Origin: Planococcus chinensis
GTDB lineage: Bacteria; Bacillota; Bacilli; Bacillales_A; Planococcaceae
Length of the DNA: 64,000 nucleotides
Assembly: GCF_020071995.1 (NCBI RefSeq)
Contig: NZ_JABWTK010000014.1
Location: forward strand, 1-64,000
Direction: 5' to 3'
This document shows positions 22,176 to 34,710 of the stretch, one piece after another. The notes beneath the pieces are model-generated. The model saw only the letters and a list, made by a program, of their open reading frames with translations, did no database searches and had not been told where the DNA came from. The stretch's first letter is position 1. Every line of letters starts with the position of its first letter. Position numbers and translations under genes: made by a program.

Positions 22176-22204
22176 ATTATACATAAGAAAAAAGAATTCC
22201 GCAA
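22176..22204 (-). promoter_or_regulatory. Candidate S10 operon promoter
   Basis: Minus strand: perfect -10 TATAAT (22176-22181), 17 bp spacer, weak -35 TTGCGG (22199-22204). The -35 is embedded in the 3' arm of the preceding terminator. A second possible promoter, TTGAAT with 16 bp to TATACT (about 22245-22272), lies upstream of that hairpin. Confidence 0.6.
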
Positions 22205-22224
22205 GGCTTTCCACGAAATTCTTT
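22191..22224 (-). terminator. Rho-independent terminator after the antiporter gene
   Basis: Arms AAAGAATTTCG and CGGAATTCTTT pair over 11 bases around a 12-base loop and are followed on the minus strand by TTTCTTATG. It ends the transcript from 22300-23625 and overlaps the -35 of the S10 promoter. Confidence 0.8.
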
Positions 22225-22299
22225 CTGATTCGCTTTTATTAGTATAACAGGATATTTTAGATATTCAACTCTCAAGCAAATAGTCCGAACATTTTTTTC

Positions 22300-23625
22300 T
22301 TATCCCAATAACATGACAGCAATCCAGCCGAAAACAATCAACGGAATATTGTAGTGCAGGAAGGTCGGCACGCATGTATCCCAGATGTGATTGTGCTGGC
22401 CATCGACATTCAGCCCCGCTGTCGGCCCGAGTGTCGAGTCGGATGCCGGCGACCCGGCGTCCCCTAGCGCACCTGCTGTTCCAATCAATGAAATGATGGC
22501 AAGAGTCGAGAATCCGAACTCCATGCTCAGCGGCACAAAGATTGCAGCGATGATTGGGATGGTTGCAAACGATGACCCGATGCCCATCGTTACGAGCAGG
22601 CCTACAATTAGCATGACGAGTGCAGCAACGCCTTTGTTGCCTGCAAATAGATCGGCGACACTCTCAACAAGCGGCTCGACCGCTCCTGTCGCCTGGATAA
22701 CGGACGCAAAACCGTTCGCTGAAATCATGACAAATCCGATGAAGGCCATCATGCGCATACCGGCAGTCAGCACATCGTCAGCCTCACGCCATTTCATTGC
22801 ACCAAAGACATACAGCACCAGGATGCCCGCAAGCGCTCCGATAATCATCGAATCTGTCTGGATCTGGCCATACAACGCGGCAGCCAGCGCAACGAGCGTC
22901 ACGAGGACGTCTTTTGTTGAAGCCGTTCTTGTTTGAGTTTCTTCTATAGTAGTAGTTGCTTTCGTGTGATAGTCACGCGGCTTCCGGTAAGAGATAAACA
23001 CAGCCACTGCTAATCCTACAGCCATGCCCGCAACCGGAATGGCCATAGCTCTTGGAATGTCCGCCATATCGATCGGCAATCCGGCGAGCTCCATCTGCGT
23101 AGCAACGATTTCATGGAAGATCAACCCAAAGCCGTATGGCAATAAAATATAAGGTGCGGTCAATCCGAACGTCAGCACCGAAGCGATCAGGCGTCGGTCA
23201 ATCCGCAGCTCATTCAAGATGTGCAAAATCGGCGGCACCAATAACGGAATAAAGGCAATGTGAATCGGAATGGCATTCTGCGATAAAATTGCCATGAAAA
23301 GCAAGGCGAAAATCACCAAAGCTTTCGCCAGGTTTTCTCTTGTCGCTTTCCCTTCTTTGTTTACGAGCTTCAAAACTTTTGCAACGAGCAGTTCAGGTAT
23401 GCCCGTCCGTGAAATGGCAACGGCAAATCCGCCGAGCATTGCGTAGCTGAGCGCAATCGTCGCCCCTGCCCCTAAACCTTCTGTATAAGCTGTTACTGTA
23501 TCCATAAGTGACAAGCCGCCGCTCAGTCCGCCCGCCAGTGCTCCAATCAACAAGGCAAACACCACATTGACGCGGAGCAAGCTCAAAACAAGCATGACCA
23601 GGACGGCAATTATTACTGCATTCAT
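22300..23625 (-). CDS. Na+/H+ antiporter family protein (YuiF/NhaC-like)
   Basis: 441 residues, almost entirely hydrophobic with about eleven to twelve membrane helices. The C-terminal region GTAGALGDAGSPASDST and GQHNHIWDTCVPTF is characteristic of the YuiF branch of the NhaC/ion-transporter superfamily. Likely a secondary transporter exchanging cations or taking up an organic substrate; the substrate cannot be told from sequence. It has its own promoter and terminator, so it is independent of the leu genes before it and the ribosomal genes after it. ATG with AAAGGAG ten bases upstream; that site may be covered by a hairpin. Confidence 0.82.
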   Translation of the reverse strand: MNAVIIAVLVMLVLSLLRVNVVFALLIGALAGGLSGGLSLMDTVTAYTEGLGAGATIALSYAMLGGFAVAISRTGIPELLVAKVLKLVNKEGKATRENLAKALVIFALLFMAILSQNAIPIHIAFIPLLVPPILHILNELRIDRRLIASVLTFGLTAPYILLPYGFGLIFHEIVATQMELAGLPIDMADIPRAMAIPVAGMAVGLAVAVFISYRKPRDYHTKATTTIEETQTRTASTKDVLVTLVALAAALYGQIQTDSMIIGALAGILVLYVFGAMKWREADDVLTAGMRMMAFIGFVMISANGFASVIQATGAVEPLVESVADLFAGNKGVAALVMLIVGLLVTMGIGSSFATIPIIAAIFVPLSMEFGFSTLAIISLIGTAGALGDAGSPASDSTLGPTAGLNVDGQHNHIWDTCVPTFLHYNIPLIVFGWIAVMLLG

Positions 23626-23638
23626 AATTAATTATCTC

Positions 23639-23668
23639 CTTTAGTGTGCTAAAGCGTTAAAGTACACT
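23639..23668 (-). promoter_or_regulatory. Two competing hairpins over the antiporter ribosome site
   Basis: In the minus-strand leader CTTTAG and CTAAAG (23649-23654, 23639-23644) form a hairpin with a CACA loop that covers most of AAAGGAG. An alternative stem AGTGT / ACACT (23664-23668, 23643-23647) shares bases with it and leaves the ribosome site partly free. A translational control role is inferred. Confidence 0.35.
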
Positions 23669-23672
23669 GTTA

Positions 23673-23701
23673 AAATTAACAAAATGCCAAAAGGATGTCA
23701 A
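23673..23701 (-). promoter_or_regulatory. Antiporter gene promoter
   Basis: Minus strand: consensus -35 TTGACA (23696-23701), 17 bp spacer, -10 TAATTT (23673-23678), about 48 bases before the start codon. Confidence 0.8.
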
Positions 23702-23775
23702 TACCAAACCCTGAGTTTGCCGGAATTAGAAAAAGTCAGAAAACAAAAGAGAAGTTCAGTTGCCGCTCGGGGCAA

Positions 23776-23809
23776 TAAAAAAAATCCTCCGCATGCGAGC
23801 GAAGGATTT
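23776..23809 (-). terminator. Rho-independent terminator of the ilv-leu operon
   Basis: Arms AAATCCTTCGC and GCGGAGGATTT close a short loop and are followed on the minus strand by TTTTTTTTATTG. It lies just after leuD and ends the branched-chain operon. Confidence 0.92.
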
Positions 23810-23826
23810 CACTTTCTATTATATGA

Positions 23827-24420
23827 TTATTGTTGCTGTTGCTGTTGCTGCTCATAAGCGGTGATGTAATCATCGTACTGGAACGTCAAGGCAATCTCAT
23901 CCCAGCCTTTCAGCAGCATTTCTTTCCAGTAAGGGTCGATTGCAAACTCATAGCGGCTGCCGTCTTCCGCAGTCACCGTTTGCTCTTCCAAATTGACTTG
24001 CAGTCCAAAAGGCGCTTTTTGCCCTTTTTGAATCAGCTCATCTACTTGATCCTCTGTTAAGCGGATTGGCAGGATGCCATTTTTGACGCAGTTATTATAG
24101 AAGATATCTGCATAGCTCGGTGCAATAACTACATTAAAACCATAATCTTGGATGGCCCACGGGGCATGTTCGCGTGAAGAGCCGCAGCCGAAGTTCTCCT
24201 GTGCAACTAAAATTTCGGAGCCGCTGAAGCGAGGGTCATTCAGAACGAAGTCTTCTCTTGGTGAACCGTCCGGATGGAAACGCCAATGATAAAACAAGTA
24301 TTGGCCGAATCCCGTGCGTTCAATCCGCTTCAAGAACTCTTTGGAAATGATTTGGTCGGTATCTACATTTTTTCGGTCAAGCGGCGTTAAGACGCTTTTA
24401 ATTTTATTGATGGGCTTCAT
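23827..24420 (-). CDS. leuD: 3-isopropylmalate dehydratase small subunit
   Basis: 197 residues with the swivel-domain motifs DTDQIISKEFLKRI and NFGCGSSREHAPWA. With LeuC it isomerizes 2- to 3-isopropylmalate in leucine synthesis. GGAGG precedes the ATG. The C-terminus ends in seven glutamines encoded by a short CAA/CAG tract, an unusual tail that is probably a repeat-slippage extension. It is the last gene of the operon. Confidence 0.96.
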   Translation of the reverse strand: MKPINKIKSVLTPLDRKNVDTDQIISKEFLKRIERTGFGQYLFYHWRFHPDGSPREDFVLNDPRFSGSEILVAQENFGCGSSREHAPWAIQDYGFNVVIAPSYADIFYNNCVKNGILPIRLTEDQVDELIQKGQKAPFGLQVNLEEQTVTAEDGSRYEFAIDPYWKEMLLKGWDEIALTFQYDDYITAYEQQQQQQQ

Positions 24421-24445
24421 CGCATTGCCTCCTTGTCCATTCCCC

Positions 24446-25864
24446 TCATGCTGACGGCACAGGTTCTTTCATATAATTGCGGACATCCGTCAAGCGGCCT
24501 TCAATGGCTGCTGCGGCTGCCATGACCGGGCTGACCAAATGCGTCATCGATCCCGCTCCTTGTCGCCCTTCGAAGTTCCGGTTCGAAGTAGAGGCACAGC
24601 GCTCTCCTGCCGGCACGGAGTCTTCATTCATCGCCAAGCACATGCTGCATCCCGTTTCGCGCCATTCAAACCCTGCTGCCAGGAAGATTTTATCCAAGCC
24701 TTCCGCTTCTGCTGCACGTTTTACCGTTTCCGATCCCGGCACCACAATGGCTGTTACCGAAGGATGCACTTTTTTCCCTTCCACAATGGCACTCGCTGCG
24801 CGCAAGTCGCCGATGCGGGCGTTGGTGCACGATCCGATAAAGACATGCTGGATTTCAATCGAAGACAACGGAGCCCCTTCTTCTAACTGCATATAGTTCA
24901 ACGCCTGCTTTAACGCTTCCCGGTCAGCCAGATCTTCGTAGTCCGATGCATAAGGCACGTGTTCGGCAATGCCGGAACCCATTGACGGATTGGTCCCCCA
25001 TGTGACAAAAGGAGAAATCTCGTCTGCATGGATGGTATGCGTGACATCATAAGCAGCACCTTCATCCGTTGCCAGTGCCAGCCAACCAGCTGCCGCTTCC
25101 TCAAACGCTTCTCCTTGCGGTACATACCGGCGGCCCCTCATATATTCAATCGTCGTGTCATCCGGGCTGATCAAGCCTGCACGTGCACCTGCTTCAATCG
25201 ACATGTTGCAGATGGTCATGCGTTCTTCCATCGATAGTGCACGGATCGCATCTCCCGTATATTCAACAATATGGCCGGTGCCCATATCAACGCCGAATTT
25301 CGCAATGATGGCCAGGATGACATCTTTCGCAGCAACCCCGAAGCCCAGTTCACCGTCAATCCGGATTTGCATCGTTTTCGGTTTGGATTGCCAAAGCGTC
25401 TGTGTCGATAACACATGTTCCACTTCACTCGTCCCGATTCCAAATGCCAAAGCGCCAAATGCTCCATGTGTAGAGGTATGGCTGTCTCCGCAAACTATCG
25501 TCTTGCCAGGTTGTGTCAGCCCAAGTTCCGGTCCGATGACATGGACAATCCCTTGATCCGGATGATTGATGCCCGCAAGCGGAACGCCGAACTCTTCGCA
25601 GTTTTCCTGCAGTGTTTTAATTTGCTTGCGGGAAATCGGATCCGTAATCTTGTCGCGGTTGCGCGTCGGGACGTTATGGTCCATTGTCGCAAAGCATAAA
25701 TCCGGACGCCGCACCTTCCGGCCATTCAATCTTAGCCCTTCAAATGCTTGTGGAGACGTTACTTCATGCAATAAATGAAGATCGATGTAAAGCAGGTCCG
25801 GTTTTCCCTGCTCTTCGTATACAATATGCTGTTCCCAAATTTTTTCAATAATCGTTTTTGCCAT
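24446..25864 (-). CDS. leuC: 3-isopropylmalate dehydratase large subunit
   Basis: 472 residues of the aconitase superfamily. The three cysteines of the [4Fe-4S] cluster are visible in [11 protein letters not shown] and in [29 protein letters not shown] is also conserved. It acts with LeuD. GGAGG lies ten bases before the ATG, 18 bases after leuB. No frame disruption. Confidence 0.97.
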   Translation of the reverse strand: MAKTIIEKIWEQHIVYEEQGKPDLLYIDLHLLHEVTSPQAFEGLRLNGRKVRRPDLCFATMDHNVPTRNRDKITDPISRKQIKTLQENCEEFGVPLAGINHPDQGIVHVIGPELGLTQPGKTIVCGDSHTSTHGAFGALAFGIGTSEVEHVLSTQTLWQSKPKTMQIRIDGELGFGVAAKDVILAIIAKFGVDMGTGHIVEYTGDAIRALSMEERMTICNMSIEAGARAGLISPDDTTIEYMRGRRYVPQGEAFEEAAAGWLALATDEGAAYDVTHTIHADEISPFVTWGTNPSMGSGIAEHVPYASDYEDLADREALKQALNYMQLEEGAPLSSIEIQHVFIGSCTNARIGDLRAASAIVEGKKVHPSVTAIVVPGSETVKRAAEAEGLDKIFLAAGFEWRETGCSMCLAMNEDSVPAGERCASTSNRNFEGRQGAGSMTHLVSPVMAAAAAIEGRLTDVRNYMKEPVPSA

Positions 25865-25882
25865 CCGAACCGCTCCTCCCGA

Positions 25883-26983
25883 TCACACGTAAGAATACAT
25901 GATGTGCTCTGACACCAATTCTCTTTCCAATTCTTCAACCACTTTTGTAACAAATCGCTCAGTGGATACCACTTGTTTGCCCGCGCTGGACAAATCGCCT
26001 GTGCAATAACCATCTTCCAATACGCTCATCACCGCTTCTTCGATCGCTGCCGCCTCGGTATGCATACCGAATGAATAGCGCAGCATCATCGCTGCCGAAA
26101 GAATAGCTGCTGAAGGGTTGGCTTTGTTCTGGCCGGCGATATCCGGCGCCGAACCATGTACCGGTTCGTAAAGGCCGAAACCGTCTGACCGGACACTGGC
26201 TGATGGCAGCATGCCAAGCGACCCGGTGATAACGGACGCTTCATCACTCAAAATATCACCGAACATATTCTCCGTCACCATAACATCGAATGCCCGCGGA
26301 TCAGTGATCAATTTCATCGCAGCAGAATCAACCAGCATGTGTTCGACTTCGACATCGGGATAAAACGCTTTTCGCTCTTCTACCACTTCACGCCATAGCT
26401 TGCTTGTTTCCAATACATTCGCTTTATCGACCGACGTTACTTTGCCTCTGCGCCCACGCGCGATTTCAAATGCCTGATCGACAATCCGCTCGATTTCATC
26501 CCGTGTATAGACGAGTGTATCGACACCCGCTTTTTCCGTCCGGCGCTTCGGCTCTCCGAAGTACAACCCGCTTGTCTGCTCACGCACAATGACCATATCC
26601 ACTTCTTTCGCCACTTCTTCTTTTAATGGCGATGAACCAAGCAAGGCGGGAATCGCTTTGACTGGCCGGATATTCGCAAACAAATCGAAATGCTTGCGGA
26701 TGTTCAACAAACCTTTCTCCGGGCGAAGATGCCCTGGGTTCTGGTCCCATTTCGAACCTCCGACTGCACCGAGGAGAATTGCGTCGCTTGCCTCGCATGC
26801 GGCAATGGTTTCGTCAGGCAGCGGGTTATTATGTGCATCGACTGCACTGCCTCCGATCAACGCGTGTTTCAAATGAAAAGTATGTCCATAACGCATTGCG
26901 ATGGATTGCAGCACTTGTACCGCCGCATCTGTTACTTCTGGTCCGATTCCGTCTCCTGGCAATACCGCTATTGTTTTTTTCAT
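25883..26983 (-). CDS. leuB: 3-isopropylmalate dehydrogenase
   Basis: 366 residues, NAD-dependent beta-decarboxylating dehydrogenase. Conserved pieces: AVLPGDGIGPEVTDAA at the start, substrate-binding arginines in RPEKGLLNIRKHFDLFANIR, VDKANVLETSKLWREV, and the metal/NAD segment NMFGDILSDEAS followed by EPVHGSAPDIAGQ. GGAGG precedes the ATG. Catalyses the third leucine-specific step. Confidence 0.97.
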   Translation of the reverse strand: MKKTIAVLPGDGIGPEVTDAAVQVLQSIAMRYGHTFHLKHALIGGSAVDAHNNPLPDETIAACEASDAILLGAVGGSKWDQNPGHLRPEKGLLNIRKHFDLFANIRPVKAIPALLGSSPLKEEVAKEVDMVIVREQTSGLYFGEPKRRTEKAGVDTLVYTRDEIERIVDQAFEIARGRRGKVTSVDKANVLETSKLWREVVEERKAFYPDVEVEHMLVDSAAMKLITDPRAFDVMVTENMFGDILSDEASVITGSLGMLPSASVRSDGFGLYEPVHGSAPDIAGQNKANPSAAILSAAMMLRYSFGMHTEAAAIEEAVMSVLEDGYCTGDLSSAGKQVVSTERFVTKVVEELERELVSEHIMYSYV

Positions 26984-27015
26984 TTTAAATTCCTCCTCTT
27001 TCGATTCATCCGTTT

Positions 27016-30118
<3,103 letters not shown>

Positions 30119-30122
<4 letters not shown>

Positions 30123-31849
30123 TCGCCTTTCACTCCGATCATTTCATTCAGCCCCTTGCCTGGCGCAACCATCGGATAAACATTTTCCATTTGCACCACC
30201 CGGCAATCGATCAGCACCGGTCCGGTTGAAGCAAACGCTTCTGCAAATACCTTCTCCGCTTGTTCCATCGTTTCCACTTTGTATCCTTCGATATCGTAAG
30301 CTTGTGCCAATTTCACAAAATCCGGCTGTACATGAATCAACGATTGGGAATAGCGCTCTTCGTAAAACGTTTCCTGCCATTGCCTTACCATGCCAAGGCT
30401 TTGATTGTTTAAGATCACCACTTTTACCGGTAGGCGCAATTCCTGCAGCAGCGACAGCTCTTGCAGCGTCATCTGGAATCCGGCGTCTCCGACTACCGCA
30501 ACGACCGTTTCATTCGGTCTGGCCAATTGGGCTCCAATGGCTGCCGGGAAACCGAATCCCATAGTCCCCAAGCCGCCTGACGTCACCCAATTATGCGGAT
30601 GGTTAAATCGGTAATACTGCGCTGTCCACATCTGATGTTGCCCAACATCCGTCGTAACGACCGCATCTCCTCCGGTTAAGCGGTGAAGCAATTCGACTGC
30701 TTGTTGAGGAAGAATTCCGCGTTCTTTGTCCGCTTTGTAGTGAAGCGGATATTCTTCTTGGTTCGCTGATAAACGCTGCAGCCAACTTTCCGTATCGGGA
30801 GACTCAAAACTTTGCTTTAATAATGCCTGCAATGCTTCTTTTGCATCAGCCACAATGGGAATTGCGGTGGGAACATTTTTTCCAATTTCCGCTGGATCGA
30901 TGTCGATGTGGATCACTTTCGCATTCGGTGCAAAATGCGCCAAGTTTCCGGTTAGCCTGTCATCAAATCGGGCACCGATATTAATGAGTACGTCGCATTC
31001 GCAAATAGCCGTGTTGGCCGTATACGTTCCGTGCATCCCGGCCATTCCCAAAAACAATGGGTGGTCGCCTCCGATAGATCCCAGGCCCAATAAGGTGTTT
31101 GTGACAGGAACTTTGTGGCGTTCCGCAAAAGCCTGCAATTCTTCTGCTGCTTGAGCGGCTAGAATTCCCGCACCTGCCAGGATTAATGGTTTTTCCGCTT
31201 CCGAGAGCGCTTGGCAGGCTTTTTGGATCTGCAGGTAATTCGGCTTGGTTGTCGGCTGGTATCCCGGCAGATTCACTTGTTCATTCTGCGGATAGTCTGT
31301 TAAAAACATTTCCGTTGAGATGTTTTTGGGAATGTCTACAACGACGGGTCCCGGACGCCCTGTTGAAGCGATGTAAAAGGCTTCTTTAATGATTCTCGGA
31401 AAATCCGCTACGCTCTTCACTTGGTAATTGTGCTTGGTGATCGGCTGCGTGATCCCGATAATGTCCGCTTCCTGGAAAGCATCCGTTCCGATGACCGTAC
31501 TGGCAACTTGTCCGGTGAAGACGACCAGCGGCAACGAGTCGAGCATCGCATCTGCAATTCCTGTTACGAGATTGGTCGCTCCAGGGCCTGAAGTGGCAAT
31601 TACCACTCCGGCTTTCCCTGATACCCTGGCATATCCTTCAGCTGCGTGGATGGCGCCTTGTTCATGCCGCGCTAGCACATGCCGGATGGGGTTTCGATGC
31701 AAGGCATCGTAAATGGGAAGTACAGCCCCTCCTGGATAACCGAAAATGACTTCAACACCTTGTTCTTTCAACGATTGAATCAGGACATCCGCCCCGCTGC
31801 CTTTTAGCTTCTGTTCTGTTTCTTCTCTTACTTTAAGATTTACACCCAT
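30119..31849 (-). CDS. ilvB: Acetolactate synthase catalytic subunit
   Basis: 576 residues, thiamine-diphosphate enzyme with catalytic glutamate in [15 protein letters not shown], the [12 protein letters not shown] segment, FAD region [10 protein letters not shown], and the ThDP-binding [13 protein letters not shown] to [13 protein letters not shown]. First common step of valine, leucine and isoleucine synthesis. GGAGG lies eight bases before the ATG. Expression is controlled by the T-box leader immediately upstream. Confidence 0.97.
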
Positions 31850-31879
31850 TCTGTCCGCCTCCTTTTGGATTATGTCTTC

Positions 31880-32185
31880 AGTAGAATAAAAAAAGCTTTT
31901 TCATCCTACACAAAGAAACTTGTTCTTTGTATAGGGATGAAAAAGCTTCATGGTACCACCCTATTTCGCCGCGCAACCGCAGCCTCACAGATAAGCTAGG
32001 CTTATCTTTTGTTAACGATAGCCTTATGGAACCGGCTACCGGGAATGCCTAATCAGTATCAACCTTTTAGCACTCCACTCAGAGGGGATGTCGCGAATGG
32101 GAGTATTGCCGGCTTCCACCAGTACCGGCTCTCTGTGAATACAATTTCCATTAACTTTAACCTCGTCATTGAGTTGGCGTTATGC
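31880..32185 (-). promoter_or_regulatory. T-box riboswitch of the ilv-leu operon, Ile-type specifier
   Basis: Minus strand carries the T-box core AGGGTGGTACCATGAAGC (about 31948-31965), the stem I distal loop CTGGTGGAAGCCGG and a terminator AAGCTTTTTCATCC / GATGAAAAAGCTT followed by TTTTTTATTC. In stem I, GAGG pairs with CCTC and AATGG with CCATT, leaving a specifier-loop strand CGCGACATCC. By the usual spacing the specifier is ATC (32087-32089), isoleucine. Uncharged tRNA would pair with it and allow read-through into ilvB. Confidence 0.88.
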
Positions 32186-32201
32186 AATTTTATTTATTTG
32201 C

Positions 32202-33101
32202 TTAAACTGCGTTTAAATGTTCGGCGTATACTTTCACTCCATCTTGCTGAACCAGTTCCCGGAATGAAACAAGTAAATCATTAGTAACCGGACCCGGTTT
32301 GCCGTCTCCAATTACTCGTCCATCCACTTTAATGACCGCAATCACTTCTGCAGCTGTTCCTGTTAAGAACACTTCATCAGCGACATACACATCATGTCTA
32401 GTAAAGACGCCTTCTTGAACTTCATAGCCTTTTTGTGCAGCAACTTCCATAATGGCGTTTCGGGTAATTCCTTCAAGCGCTCCGACATAACCAGGAGGCG
32501 TTAATAATTTGTTCTTGCGGACAATGAATATATTATCGGCCGAACCTTCAGCGACATACCCTTGATCGTTCAGCATAAGCGCTTCCGATACACCGGCCAG
32601 ATTGGCTTCAATTTTCACTAAAATATTGTTCATGTAATTCAATGATTTCACTTTTGGGCTTAACACATCCGAACGATTTCTGCGGGTTGCCACCGAAACG
32701 ATTTCAATGCCATTGTCGTATAGCGCTTTTGGAAATAATGACAATGCTTCTGCAATGACAATGACACTTGGCTTTGCACAAGTTAACGGGTCAATTCCCA
32801 GATTGCCGACTCCTCTTGAAACAATCAATCGGATATAAGCATCTTTCAATTCGTTGCGCCGAAGTGTTTCAACTACTAACTTAGTCATTTCTTCGAAAGT
32901 ATGCGGAATTTCAAGCATGACTGATTTTGCTGAATCGTAAAGACGTTCTAAATGTTCTTCTAATCGAAAGACGTTTCCGTTATAAGAACGAATTCCTTCG
33001 AACACTCCGTCTCCGTATAAGAAGCCGTGATCATAGACTGAAACTTTAGCATCTTCTTTTCTAACAAATTCACCATTCATGTAGATTAGTTGTTCTCCCA
33101 T
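32202..33101 (-). CDS. ilvE: Branched-chain amino acid aminotransferase
   Basis: 299 residues from the ATG at 33101 (MGEQLIYMNGEFVRKEDAKV); an upstream TTG would add seven residues but the family begins here. Class IV PLP fold with YDHGFLYGDGVFEGIRSYNG-type N-terminus and catalytic lysine in SPKVKSLNYMNN. It transfers the last amino group in leucine, isoleucine and valine synthesis. It lies upstream of the T-box with its own promoter, so it can be made when the rest of the operon is off. Confidence 0.96.
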   Translation of the reverse strand: MGEQLIYMNGEFVRKEDAKVSVYDHGFLYGDGVFEGIRSYNGNVFRLEEHLERLYDSAKSVMLEIPHTFEEMTKLVVETLRRNELKDAYIRLIVSRGVGNLGIDPLTCAKPSVIVIAEALSLFPKALYDNGIEIVSVATRRNRSDVLSPKVKSLNYMNNILVKIEANLAGVSEALMLNDQGYVAEGSADNIFIVRKNKLLTPPGYVGALEGITRNAIMEVAAQKGYEVQEGVFTRHDVYVADEVFLTGTAAEVIAVIKVDGRVIGDGKPGPVTNDLLVSFRELVQQDGVKVYAEHLNAV

Positions 33102-33175
33102 GCTTTCCACTTCTTTCTCCAAAAGATTTATTGATCTGTGTATCAGATTCTTATGTGCTCTTGTAAATTGTTGTT

Positions 33176-33204
33176 ATCATATCGCCTATTTTAAAGCGTG
33201 TCAA
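33176..33204 (-). promoter_or_regulatory. ilvE promoter
   Basis: Minus strand: -35 TTGACA (33199-33204), 17 bp spacer, -10 TATGAT (33176-33181). No clear separate promoter is visible between ilvE and the T-box, so this may also serve ilvB-leuD. I see nothing else in 33205-33345 apart from A/T-rich sequence. Confidence 0.88.
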
Positions 33205-33344
33205 TCGACTTTTTCTAAGTTTTTAGTCTATTTTGAATATTGATTTTTTATGTATGCGTTTCCAATGCTTTAACACCAAGCTTTTAAAGAGACAAAAAAT
33301 TATGTGAAAAATTTGTGAATGCAATATATTATATACCCTATATT

Positions 33345-33374
33345 CAAAAAAAGAGCAGACCAATGTCTGCTCTT
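33345..33374 (-). terminator. Second tandem terminator after tuf
   Basis: Perfect ten-base arms AAGAGCAGAC / GTCTGCTCTT with a four-base loop are followed on the minus strand by TTTTT. It backs up the terminator at 33385-33418. Confidence 0.9.
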
Positions 33375-33380
33375 GAACGC

Positions 33381-33418
33381 AAAAAACCCCCGGCTTATCA
33401 AAAGATAAACCGGGGGTT
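33381..33418 (-). terminator. First terminator after tuf
   Basis: Long stem with AACCCCCGG / CCGGGGGTT and an inner TTATC / GATAA is followed on the minus strand by TTTTTTGCG. It ends the str operon 18 bases after the tuf stop codon. Confidence 0.93.
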
Positions 33419-33436
33419 ATCAAACACTTAATAAAA

Positions 33437-34624
33437 TTATTTAGTGATTTTAGCTACGACGCCAGCGCCTACAGTACGTCCACCCTCACGGATAGAGAAT
33501 TTAGTACCTTCTTCGATAGCGATTGGAGAGATCAAAGCAACAGTCATTTCGATGTTGTCTCCAGGCATAACCATTTCTACGCCTTCAGGAAGGTTACAAA
33601 CACCAGTTACATCAGTTGTACGGAAGTAGAACTGTGGACGGTAGTTTGAGAAGAATGGAGTGTGACGTCCACCCTCTTCTTTTGAAAGAACGTAAACTTC
33701 AGCAGTGAACTCAGTGTGTGGAGTAATTGTGCCTGGTTTAGCCAATACTTGTCCACGTTGTACGTCGTCACGAGAAACCCCGCGAAGAAGTGCACCAATG
33801 TTGTCGCCAGCTTCAGCATAGTCTAACAATTTACGGAACATTTCTACACCTGTTACAGTTGTAGCTTTTGGTTCTTCAGTAAGACCGATGATGTCAACAG
33901 TGTCACCGATTTTAACTTGTCCGCGTTCAACGCGTCCAGTAGCAACCGTACCACGGCCAGTGATTGAGAATACATCCTCAACAGGCATCATGAATGGCTT
34001 GTCAGTGTCACGTGTTGGAGTTGGAATGTACTCATCAACAGCGTTCATCAATTCCATGATTTTTTCTTCCCATTCTGCTTCTCCTTCAAGAGCTTTAAGA
34101 GCAGAACCTTTGATAACAGGAATGTCATCGCCAGGGAAGTCATATTCAGAAAGAAGATCGCGAACTTCCATTTCAACAAGTTCAAGAAGTTCTTCGTCGT
34201 CTACCATGTCACATTTGTTCATGAATACAACTAGGTAAGGAACACCTACTTGTTTAGACAATAGGATGTGCTCACGAGTTTGTGGCATTGGGCCGTCAGC
34301 AGCAGATACTACTAGGATCCCGCCGTCCATTTGTGCAGCACCAGTGATCATGTTTTTAACATAGTCAGCGTGTCCTGGGCAGTCAACGTGTGCGTAGTGG
34401 CGAGTAGCAGTTTCATACTCAACGTGTGAAGTATTGATAGTGATACCGCGTTCTTTTTCTTCAGGTGCGTTATCGATTTGGTCGTAAGAACGAGCTTCCC
34501 CGCCTGATGCTTTAGCAAGAACTGTAGCGATTGCAGCAGTTAAAGTTGTTTTACCATGGTCAACGTGACCGATTGTACCAATATTCGCATGTGTTTTAGA
34601 GCGATCAAATTTAGCTTTTCCCAT
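33437..34624 (-). CDS. tuf: Elongation factor Tu
   Basis: 395 residues from the ATG at 34624 ([20 protein letters not shown]), with GGAGG nine bases upstream. G-domain motifs are intact: GHVDHGKTT (P-loop), DCPGHADY and NKCD. EF-Tu brings aminoacyl-tRNA to the ribosome. It has its own promoter just behind fusA in addition to read-through. Confidence 0.99.
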   Translation of the reverse strand: MGKAKFDRSKTHANIGTIGHVDHGKTTLTAAIATVLAKASGGEARSYDQIDNAPEEKERGITINTSHVEYETATRHYAHVDCPGHADYVKNMITGAAQMDGGILVVSAADGPMPQTREHILLSKQVGVPYLVVFMNKCDMVDDEELLELVEMEVRDLLSEYDFPGDDIPVIKGSALKALEGEAEWEEKIMELMNAVDEYIPTPTRDTDKPFMMPVEDVFSITGRGTVATGRVERGQVKIGDTVDIIGLTEEPKATTVTGVEMFRKLLDYAEAGDNIGALLRGVSRDDVQRGQVLAKPGTITPHTEFTAEVYVLSKEEGGRHTPFFSNYRPQFYFRTTDVTGVCNLPEGVEMVMPGDNIEMTVALISPIAIEEGTKFSIREGGRTVGAGVVAKITK

Positions 34625-34668
34625 TAGAAAAATCCTCCTCAAAATGTAAGTTAATTAGTCGTTTGAAG

Positions 34669-34701
34669 TGCCGGAATAATAGGGCCCTATTATTCCAGGC
34701 A
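34669..34701 (-). other. 24 bp perfect palindrome in the tuf 5' leader
   Basis: GGAATAATAGGG and its exact complement CCCTATTATTCC abut at 34673-34696, with TGCC / GGCA extending the stem around one bulged base. No T run follows on either strand, so it is not an ordinary terminator. It lies between the tuf promoter and the tuf ribosome site and could protect or mark the 5' end of tuf mRNA. Confidence 0.7.
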
Positions 34702-34710
34702 TACAAACTA

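Noticed and set aside
32079..32086. CTC as a leucine specifier in the ilv T-box
   Set aside because: This CTC is part of the lower stem I helix pairing with GAGG, not in the specifier loop, so ATC is preferred.
33223..33423. Minus-strand ORF over the region downstream of tuf
   Set aside because: It is made of the tandem tuf terminators and A/T-rich spacer; no ribosome site or recognisable protein.
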